Part shown: positions 5,856 to 10,868 of the stretch, in pieces | Numbering within the stretch: the stretch's first letter is position 1 | Layout of the letters: every line of letters begins with the position of its first letter | Assembly (NCBI GenBank): GCA_030447125.1 | Contig: JAUJLZ010000044.1 | Coordinates: 1-10,868, forward strand | Length of the DNA stretch: 10,868 nucleotides | Reading direction: 5' to 3' | From: Acidimicrobiales bacterium | GTDB taxonomy: Bacteria > Actinomycetota > Acidimicrobiia > Acidimicrobiales > CADCSY01 | Position numbers and translations under genes: made by a program | The notes under the pieces: model-generated | Seen by the model: the letters and a program-made list of their open reading frames with translations, nothing else | Database searches by the model: none | What the model was told of the DNA's origin: nothing

Positions 5856-6533
5856 ATGGGAGAGCTGATCGATCTTGGCGGGGACGAGGGAGGGTACCTG
5901 GCCGCTCCTGAGCAGGGGGCGGGGCCGGGCCTGGTGGTCATCCAGGAGTACTGGGGCCTGGTACCCCACATCGAAGGTCTGTGCGATCGCTTCGCCGCCG
6001 AAGGCTTCACCGCGCTGGCGCCCGACCTGTTCCGAGGGGCTACGGCCAGCGAGCCGGACGAGGCCGGGAAACTGATGATGGCGCTCAACTTGGAGCAGGC
6101 GGCACGAGACCTGGGTGCGGCGGTGGAACACCTGAAGAAGAGCCCCGACGTGCGCGGTGACGGTCTCGGCGTGGTCGGGTTCTGCATGGGCGGGGGGTTG
6201 GCCCTCATGCTCGCCGCCCAGCGGCCCGCCGACATCGACGCCTGCGTGGCCTTCTATGGCCTGATCCCCTGGGAGGCGGCCCAGCCCGACTGGACGAAGC
6301 TCGACGCGCCGGTGCAGGGGCACTTCGGGGAAGACGACGAGTTCTTCTCGCCCGACAAGATGCGCGAGCTGGAAGCGACCCTGGATCGGGCCGGCAAGGA
6401 CAGCGACTTCCACCTCTACGCCGGCGCCGGACACGCCTTTTTCAACGACACCCGCCCCGAGGCCTACGACCGCACGGCCGCCAGCCTGGCCTGGACCCGC
6501 ACGTTGGAGTTCCTGCGGGCCAAGCTGGGGTAG
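5856..6533 (+). CDS. Dienelactone hydrolase family protein
   Basis: This is a 225-residue cytosolic alpha/beta hydrolase of the dienelactone hydrolase (carboxymethylenebutenolidase) family. The nucleophile elbow is GFCMGGG (108-114) with Cys110. The acid is probably Asp161 in HFGEDDEFF and the base is His193 in GAGHAF, giving the Cys-Asp-His triad. Glu31 in IQEYWG matches the glutamate that holds the cysteine in its resting state in this family. Family members hydrolyse dienelactones in aromatic ring degradation, but most genomic copies act on other esters or lactones. No other ring-cleavage gene is present here, so the substrate is open. Length is normal. The TAG stop shares a base with the GTG of the next gene (TAGTG), so the two are translationally coupled. 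Confidence 0.93.
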   Translation: MGELIDLGGDEGGYLAAPEQGAGPGLVVIQEYWGLVPHIEGLCDRFAAEGFTALAPDLFRGATASEPDEAGKLMMALNLEQAARDLGAAVEHLKKSPDVRGDGLGVVGFCMGGGLALMLAAQRPADIDACVAFYGLIPWEAAQPDWTKLDAPVQGHFGEDDEFFSPDKMRELEATLDRAGKDSDFHLYAGAGHAFFNDTRPEAYDRTAASLAWTRTLEFLRAKLG

Positions 6534-7747
6534 TGCCACTCGCGTTCCTCGATCCCGACCACGCCCCCGTCACCCGCTACCTCCAGCTGGGCCTGGCCCT
6601 CGGCCGCCACATCGACGGCCTGGTCGACGCCTACTTCGGGCCCCCCGCTCTGGCTGCGGCCGCGAACGAGGGGCCAGTGGTTCCCGCCGCCCGGCTGGCC
6701 GAGGCCGCCCGTCGCCTCCTGGCCGACCTGGAGTCCGGGGATGATCCCGAGCCGGGGCGGCGCCACTGGCTGGCGGCGCAGGTCCGAGGCCTGCGCACCA
6801 CCGCCCTCCGCCTGGCCGGAGGCGAGGTGGGCTACGCCGAGGAGGTCGAGGCCTGCTATGGCGTGCGTCCCCAGATGGTGCCCGAGGACGACATGGCTCA
6901 GGCCCACCGTCGCCTCCACGCCGTCCTTCCCGGTACCGGTGCGCTGGCCACCCGCTACGGCGCCTGGCGGGAGGCCCAGGCCGTGCCGCCTGAGCTCCTG
7001 GACGCGGCCATCTCCTCGCTGCTCGACGACCTGCGGGAGCGCACCGACCGGTGCTTCGGGTTGCCCGAGGGCGAGCGGGTCGACATCGAGCTCGTCACCG
7101 AGCAACCGTGGTCGGGCTTCAACTACTACCTCGGAGGGCTGCGCTCCCGGGTGGCGGTCAACGTCGACCTGCCCGTGCTCAGCCCCGGCCTGGCCCACCT
7201 CGTGGCCCATGAGGCCTATCCGGGTCACCACACCGAGCACTGCCGCAAAGAGGTTGGCCTGGTCCGTCGGCGCCAGTGGCTGGAGGAGACGATCTTCCTG
7301 GTGGGCACGCCCCAGTGCCTGCTGGCCGAGGGCCTGGCCGACCTCGGCCTCGAGGTGGTGGTCTCGGGCGATCCGGGTGAGCAGGTGCGCATGTTGGCGG
7401 AGCACCTTGGGCCCCTCGGGATCCCCTTCGACGCTGAGGTGGTGGCCGAGGTCGGGCGCGCCGGCCACGGCCTCGAGGGCGTGCGGGGCAACGTCGCCCT
7501 GCTCCTGCACGAGCACGGCGCCGACGCCGAGGAGGCCGCGGCCTACGCCGAGCGCTGGGGTCTGCTGCCCCGGCGCCGGGCCGAGAAGCTGGTGTCCTTT
7601 CTGACCGACCCCACCTGGCGGGCCTACATCTCCTGCTATGTCGAGGGCCTGCCCCTGTGCCGGCGCTTCGTGGCCGGCGACCCCGTTCGCTTCGAGCGCC
7701 TCCTCACCGAGCAGCTCACCCCCGACCAGCTGGTCGCTGCTACCTGA
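6533..7747 (+). CDS. DUF885-like zinc metallopeptidase
   Basis: This 404-residue protein is predicted cytosolic, with no signal peptide. Its centre is LVAHEAYPGHHTEHC, with His226, Glu227, His232 and His233. HExxPGHH is the expanded zinc-binding motif of DUF885-type and related gluzincin-like peptidases. About 30 residues on, LLAEGLADLGLE (263-274) provides Glu266, a good third zinc ligand, like the EGWA segment of DUF885 proteins. The N-terminal half is mostly helical with many Arg and Ala. NYYLGGLRSRVAVNVDLP lies before the zinc motif. The protein is shorter than typical secreted DUF885 proteins (550-600 residues). A peptidase or carboxypeptidase role is inferred from the motif only. The GTG start overlaps the hydrolase TAG, so it is coupled to that gene. 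This start has no separate Shine-Dalgarno site. Confidence 0.82.
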   Translation: MPLAFLDPDHAPVTRYLQLGLALGRHIDGLVDAYFGPPALAAAANEGPVVPAARLAEAARRLLADLESGDDPEPGRRHWLAAQVRGLRTTALRLAGGEVGYAEEVEACYGVRPQMVPEDDMAQAHRRLHAVLPGTGALATRYGAWREAQAVPPELLDAAISSLLDDLRERTDRCFGLPEGERVDIELVTEQPWSGFNYYLGGLRSRVAVNVDLPVLSPGLAHLVAHEAYPGHHTEHCRKEVGLVRRRQWLEETIFLVGTPQCLLAEGLADLGLEVVVSGDPGEQVRMLAEHLGPLGIPFDAEVVAEVGRAGHGLEGVRGNVALLLHEHGADAEEAAAYAERWGLLPRRRAEKLVSFLTDPTWRAYISCYVEGLPLCRRFVAGDPVRFERLLTEQLTPDQLVAAT

Positions 7748-7771
7748 GCGCCAGAACGTGACCGCCCCAAC

Positions 7772-8476
7772 GTGAGCGTCCGCCCGAGCGTCACCGTCGA
7801 CGTGGTCATGCCCGCGCGCAACGAGGCCACCACGGTGGCGGCCAACGTCGCCGCCGCCCGGGCCTGTCGCTACGTCCGGGAGGTCATCGTGGTGGACGAC
7901 GGCTCGTCCGACGCCACCGCCGAGCGGGCCGCGGCGGCCGGGGCCACGGTGGTGCGCCGCGAGGCAGCCGTCGGTTCCAAGGCGCTGGCCATGGCCACCG
8001 GGGTGGCCGCCAGCGATGCCGGGGCCATCCTGTTCGTCGACGCCGACTGCACCGACCTCTGCGCCGCCCACCTCGACGACGTGTGCGAGCCCTTCGTCGA
8101 GGGGCGGGCCACCATGTCGATCGGGTTCTTCGACTACGGCCGCTTCTGGAACTGGGTCGTGCTCCACTGCCCGCCGCTCAGCGGAGAACGAGTCGTCCCC
8201 CGCTGGGTCTTCGAGGCCGTCCCGGTCACCAAGCTCGACGGCTACACCATCGAGGTCCGTCTCAACGAGGTGATCTGCGAAGCCCGGCTTCGGACCAGCG
8301 CCCGGATCATGGCCGGAGCCCAGCATCGAACCAAGCGGGACAAGGTGGGACGGCGCGAGGGGATGCACCAGACCTGGCTGATGTACAAGGCCCTGGTCTC
8401 GCTCCTCGTGCCCATCGGCGACATCCGCTGGCGCACCTACTGGTTCTACCTGCGGGGCCTCACCATCGAGGAGTAG
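7772..8476 (+). CDS. Family 2 glycosyltransferase
   Basis: This is a 234-residue GT-A fold transferase. VDVVMPARNEATTVAANV (9-26) is the nucleotide-sugar binding start, VIVVDDGSSDAT (38-49) has the first acidic pair, and LFVDADCTDL (87-96) holds the metal-binding DAD at 90-92. LSGERVVPRWVFEAVP...DGYTIEVRLNEV (136-167) resembles the acceptor region of glucosyl-3-phosphoglycerate synthase and dolichyl-phosphate-sugar synthase relatives. His185 and Lys188 in AQHRTKRDK may contact the donor. No convincing membrane segment is seen, although the C-terminal half is hydrophobic in LVSLLVPIG. It would transfer a sugar from a nucleotide donor to an unknown acceptor. The GTG at 7772 lies 24 bp after the peptidase stop, in the same frame, without a Shine-Dalgarno site. 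The debranching-like hydrolase next door suggests a glucan or compatible-solute pathway. Confidence 0.88.
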   Translation: MSVRPSVTVDVVMPARNEATTVAANVAAARACRYVREVIVVDDGSSDATAERAAAAGATVVRREAAVGSKALAMATGVAASDAGAILFVDADCTDLCAAHLDDVCEPFVEGRATMSIGFFDYGRFWNWVVLHCPPLSGERVVPRWVFEAVPVTKLDGYTIEVRLNEVICEARLRTSARIMAGAQHRTKRDKVGRREGMHQTWLMYKALVSLLVPIGDIRWRTYWFYLRGLTIEE

Positions 8477-8498
8477 GAGGAGCTGATGGCGACCTGGG

Positions 8499-8504
8499 TA
8501 GCAT
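8499..8504 (+). promoter_or_regulatory. Predicted -10 element of the glycoside hydrolase (TAGCAT)
   Basis: TAGCAT fits TANNNT and is followed by nine bases and the GTG at 8514. Transcription would start at or a few bases before the start codon, giving no or almost no leader. It would allow the hydrolase to be expressed apart from the upstream glycosyltransferase. A strong AGGAGGAG (8476-8483) is too far upstream to serve this GTG. Confidence 0.4.
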
Positions 8505-8513
8505 CCCGCCATC

Positions 8514-10670
8514 GTGAGCGAACCGTGGACCTTCACCGGCGAGCCGCCCCCTGTTGGCCAGACCGCCGGCATCGTCACCCTGGTCGAGGGCTCCACCTTC
8601 TGCATCTCGGGCCCCGAGGGCGACATCGAGGTGGGCATGACCCAGGGCTTGTTCTTCCGCGACACCCGCTTCCTGTCTTCGCTCGAGCTCCGCCTCAACG
8701 GCCTGTCGCTCCAGACCCTTTCGTCGCTGGTGCGCGACCCCTTCAGCGCGACCTTCGTGGCTCGGGCCCGGCCCCGGCCGGGGCGGGCCGACAGCACGCT
8801 GGTGGCCTTTCGCACCCGCTACGTGGGTCGGGGGATGCGCGAGGACATCGTGGTGCGCAACTTCGGTCCCGAACCCGCCGCGTGCCTGGTGGAGCTGGCC
8901 GTCGACGTCGACTTCGCCGACCTGTTCGAGGTCAAGGAGGGCAGGGTCGAGCTGAGCGGGGAGCGCACGCTGCAGACGCTCGACAACACCCTCGTCTTCG
9001 GCTGCAACCGCACCGGCGCCACGCAGCGAGGGAGCCTCCTCTCCTGCTCGGGGCTGTCGGTGGTGGAGCACCACCTGCTGGGGGCCGAGGTGGTCATCGC
9101 TCCCCAGGGGTCGTGGACGGGCTGTGTGGAGCTGGCCCCGGTGATCGACGACGTTCGGGTCGAGCCCCTCTACCGCTGTGGACGCCCGGTGGCGCGGGCC
9201 GCGCCCACCGAGCGCCTGCAGCGGTGGCGGCGCCAGGTCCCCACGCTCTCGTCGTCCCATCCCGGTCTGGAGGCCGTGGTCTCCCGCAGCCAGGCCGATC
9301 TGGGCGCGCTGCGGATCTTCGACCCCGAGTTCCCCGAGCGGGCCGTGGTGGCGGCCGGGGCACCGTGGTTCATGACCCTGTTCGGGCGCGACTCGCTCCT
9401 CACCTCGTGGATGACCATGCTCATCGACCCCGACCTCGCCCTCGGGGTGGTCCAGACGTTGGCCCGCTTCCAGGGTGAGCAGGTCGACCCCGAAACCGAG
9501 GAGGAGCCGGGCCGCATCCTGCACGAGATGCGCTTCGGCTCGGCGGCGTCGCTCTCGCTCAGCGGCGGCCACGTCTACTACGGCACCGCCGACGCCACCC
9601 CGCTGTTCGTCATGTTGCTGGGTGAGCTGCGCCGCTGGGGGCTGGCGGCCGAGCAGGTCGACCGGCTGTTGCCCCACGTCGACCGGGCCATGGACTGGAT
9701 CGCCGACTACGGCGACGCCGACGGCGACGGCTTCGTCGAGTACGAGCAGGCCAGCGGCCGGGGCCTGCGCAACCAGGGGTGGAAGGACTCCTGGGACGGT
9801 GTGCGCGACGCCCGCGGCGAGTTGGGCAAGGGCCCCATCGCCCTGTGCGAGGTCCAGGGCTACACCTACGCCGCCTACGTGGCTCGGGCCCACTTCGCCC
9901 ACGAGGCGGGCGAGGAGGCCGTGGCCGCCGACTACCGGGCCCGGGCCGCCGAGCTCAAGGAGGCCTTCAACCGCCAGTTCTGGATCGAGGACCAGCAGTG
10001 GTTCGCCATGGCCCTCGACGGCGACAAGCGCCCGCTCGATGCGCTGACCTCCAACATGGGCCACTGCCTGTGGACCGGCATCGTCGACCAGGACAAGGCG
10101 GCCGCGGTGGCCGGCCACCTGGTCTCGCCGGCGATGTTCACCGGATGGGGGGTGCGGACGCTGGCCACCACCATGGTGGGCTACAACCCCATCAGCTACC
10201 ACAACGGTTCGGTCTGGCCCCACGACAGCGCCCTGGTGGCGGCCGGGCTGATGCGCTACGGGTTCGTGGAGGAGGCCCAGCGGGTGGTGATGGGCCTGAT
10301 CGACGCGGCCATGGCGGTGGGGGGCCGACTGCCCGAGCTGTTCGGAGGGCTCGACCGCTCTGAGCTCCCGGTACCCCTCGGCTACCCGGCGTCGTGCTCG
10401 CCCCAGGCCTGGGCGGCGGCGTCGCCCCTGCTGTTGTTGCGCCTGCTGTTGCGCTTCGACCCCTGGCTGCCCCACGGAAAGCTGTGGTTGGCGCCGGTGG
10501 TGCCCAAGGCCATCGGCCGCCTGCGGGTGGGCCACATCCCCCTCGGCGGCGGACGGGTGGCCGTGGAGGTCGACGGTGACGACGTCTCGGTTGAGGGGCT
10601 GCCCCCGGGGGTGGAGCTCGTCAGAGAGCCTCGCCAACCCCTGTCAGCCGAGGTGCCGGGAGGCCAGTAG
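8514..10670 (+). CDS. Glycogen debranching-like glycoside hydrolase (amylo-alpha-1,6-glucosidase type)
   Basis: This is a 718-residue protein. The N-terminal beta-rich domain (about 1-230) starts with TLVEGSTFCISGPEGDIEVG and FFRDTRFLSSLELRLNG, the bacterial-type glycogen debranching N-terminal domain. The remainder is an (alpha/alpha)6 barrel. Its motifs in order are PWFMTLFGRDSLLTSW (Asp293), ADATPLFVMLLGE, DGDGFVEYEQ, NQGWKDSWDG (420-429, with Asp425 and Asp428), EVQGYTYAAY (from Glu446), YHNGSVWPHDSA (Asn564-Asp571) and LPELFGG (Glu608). By family analogy one acid of WKDSWD and Glu608 are candidate catalytic acid and base; that assignment is inference. The likely substrate is an alpha-1,6-linked glucosyl branch of glycogen or a related alpha-glucan. 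No signal peptide is seen, so it is probably cytosolic. The GTG start was chosen because it begins the conserved domain with TAGCAT just upstream. Confidence 0.9.
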   Translation: MSEPWTFTGEPPPVGQTAGIVTLVEGSTFCISGPEGDIEVGMTQGLFFRDTRFLSSLELRLNGLSLQTLSSLVRDPFSATFVARARPRPGRADSTLVAFRTRYVGRGMREDIVVRNFGPEPAACLVELAVDVDFADLFEVKEGRVELSGERTLQTLDNTLVFGCNRTGATQRGSLLSCSGLSVVEHHLLGAEVVIAPQGSWTGCVELAPVIDDVRVEPLYRCGRPVARAAPTERLQRWRRQVPTLSSSHPGLEAVVSRSQADLGALRIFDPEFPERAVVAAGAPWFMTLFGRDSLLTSWMTMLIDPDLALGVVQTLARFQGEQVDPETEEEPGRILHEMRFGSAASLSLSGGHVYYGTADATPLFVMLLGELRRWGLAAEQVDRLLPHVDRAMDWIADYGDADGDGFVEYEQASGRGLRNQGWKDSWDGVRDARGELGKGPIALCEVQGYTYAAYVARAHFAHEAGEEAVAADYRARAAELKEAFNRQFWIEDQQWFAMALDGDKRPLDALTSNMGHCLWTGIVDQDKAAAVAGHLVSPAMFTGWGVRTLATTMVGYNPISYHNGSVWPHDSALVAAGLMRYGFVEEAQRVVMGLIDAAMAVGGRLPELFGGLDRSELPVPLGYPASCSPQAWAAASPLLLLRLLLRFDPWLPHGKLWLAPVVPKAIGRLRVGHIPLGGGRVAVEVDGDDVSVEGLPPGVELVREPRQPLSAEVPGGQ

Positions 10671-10679
10671 GGGCTCAAT

Positions 10680-10734
10680 GCACAGCCAAGCCCTCTTGTG
10701 CTCGGCGGCTTCGCCGCCGAGACCGCGGCTGTGC
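10680..10734. terminator. Nested stem-loop, likely terminator after the glycoside hydrolase
   Basis: The outer arms GCACAGCC (10680-10687) and GGCTGTGC (10727-10734) pair over eight bases. They enclose a perfect hairpin: CTCGGCGGC (10701-10709), loop TTC, GCCGCCGAG (10713-10721). It begins nine bases after the hydrolase stop in a convergent region. No T-run follows, as is usual for GC-rich actinobacterial terminators. It could work on both strands. Confidence 0.6.
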
Positions 10735-10745
10735 TTGCCACTCTT

Positions 10746-10760
10746 GCCGGCTTCGCCGGC
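10746..10760. terminator. Second GC hairpin in the convergent intergenic region
   Basis: GCCGGC, loop TTC, GCCGGC forms a six-base-pair perfect stem with the same loop as the inner hairpin at 10701-10721. It may be part of a bidirectional terminator cluster or a copy of an extragenic palindromic repeat family. Confidence 0.45.
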
Positions 10761-10775
10761 GGGCCGCTCGGGCAC

Positions 10776-10797
10776 GGCTGCGCCTACTGGCGCAGCC
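10776..10797. terminator. Hairpin over the stop codon of the edge gene
   Basis: GGCTGCGCC (10776-10784) and GGCGCAGCC (10789-10797) pair perfectly over nine bases around a TACT loop. On the minus strand the TAG stop of the edge gene (10784-10786) lies at the loop boundary. Direct repeats CTCGGGCAC flank the hairpin (10767-10775 and 10799-10807). It may stop leftward transcription or affect translation termination. Confidence 0.45.
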
Positions 10798-10868
10798 TCT
10801 CGGGCACCGGAGTGCGCCCGTCGAGCAGCGATGCGAACAGATCCAGGTGGTCGTCCACCATGCGCTCG
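10784..10868 (-). CDS. C-terminal end of a minus-strand gene, cut by the window edge
   Basis: Reading leftward from the edge, 27 codons and a TAG stop are open: the tail starts ERMVDDHLDL and ends TPVPERLRQ. Its mix of acidic and hydrophobic helix followed by a Pro/Arg tail is protein-like and has the third-position G/C bias of its neighbours. Helical tails of this sort occur in TetR-type regulators and other helical proteins, but 27 residues are too few to assign a family. Most of the gene lies to the right of the window. It converges on the glycoside hydrolase across a 113-bp hairpin-rich gap. Confidence 0.6.
   Translation of the reverse strand, partial: ERMVDDHLDLFASLLDGRTPVPERLRQ

Noticed and set aside
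7756..7776. Direct repeat AACGTGA before the glycosyltransferase start
   Set aside because: Seven bases repeated once in a 24-bp gap is too short to support an operator. The first GTG is out of frame with the gene.
6464..8815. A 783-residue open frame on the minus strand
   Set aside because: It lies opposite three well-supported plus-strand genes and has the Gly/His/Val/Asp-rich composition of a codon shadow in high-GC DNA, with no recognisable domain.
10430..10457. CTGTTGTTGCGC near-repeat in the glycoside hydrolase
   Set aside because: It encodes a Leu-rich helix (LLLLRLLLRF) and is explained by codon choice rather than by a repeat element.
8460..10637. A 725-residue open frame on the minus strand opposite the glycoside hydrolase
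   Set aside because: The plus strand has a full set of hydrolase motifs. The minus frame is low in hydrophobic cores and rich in His, Gln and Arg, as expected of a shadow.

Overview
The window is a high-GC bacterial chromosome segment. It has dense, mostly tandem genes, GTG starts as common as ATG, strong G/C bias at third codon positions, and long spurious open frames on the opposite strand. The gene families (DUF4383 membrane protein, Rieske/FAD oxidoreductase, single-domain eIF2B-like protein, HEAYPGHH metallopeptidase, bacterial-type glycogen debranching-like hydrolase) and the many apparently leaderless starts fit an actinobacterium, perhaps of the Acidimicrobiia type. That placement is an inference from style and gene content. 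I see no tRNA, rRNA, CRISPR array, insertion sequence or prophage gene.

Left third (1-4440). A complete class II fumarase (fumC, 42-1439, +) meets tail to tail a three-gene minus-strand operon. That operon reads right to left: a four-helix DUF4383 membrane protein (3340-3819), a 512-residue FAD oxidoreductase with a C-terminal Rieske [2Fe-2S] domain (1783-3321), and a small acidic, probably disordered protein (1460-1783) whose GTG start overlaps the oxidoreductase stop. The operon is divergent from a small four-helix membrane protein (3946-4440, +). The divergent region holds a perfect 16-bp palindrome on the predicted -10 element of the rightward gene.

Middle (4452-6533). A hypothetical protein with a possible thioredoxin-like fold (4452-4940, -) is divergent from an eIF2B/MtnA-like protein (5029-5826, +) that seems to lack the family's catalytic residues. 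Both start codons lie 6-7 bases after a TANNNT hexamer, so both mRNAs look leaderless. A dienelactone-hydrolase family protein (5856-6533) follows.

Right half (6533-10868). The hydrolase stop overlaps the GTG of a DUF885-like metallopeptidase (6533-7747). Then come a family 2 glycosyltransferase (7772-8476) and a 718-residue glycogen-debranching-like (alpha/alpha)6 glycoside hydrolase (8514-10670), possibly in one carbohydrate pathway. The window ends in a region packed with GC-rich hairpins between the hydrolase and the C-terminal end of a minus-strand gene cut by the window edge (10784-10868). One hairpin has that gene's stop codon at its loop.

There is no clear new multi-gene defence or mobile system. 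The points most worth a second look are the eIF2B-like pseudoenzyme with its divergent partner, the Rieske oxidoreductase/DUF4383/acidic protein operon, the repeated leaderless-start pattern, the 16-bp palindrome, and the terminal hairpin cluster.
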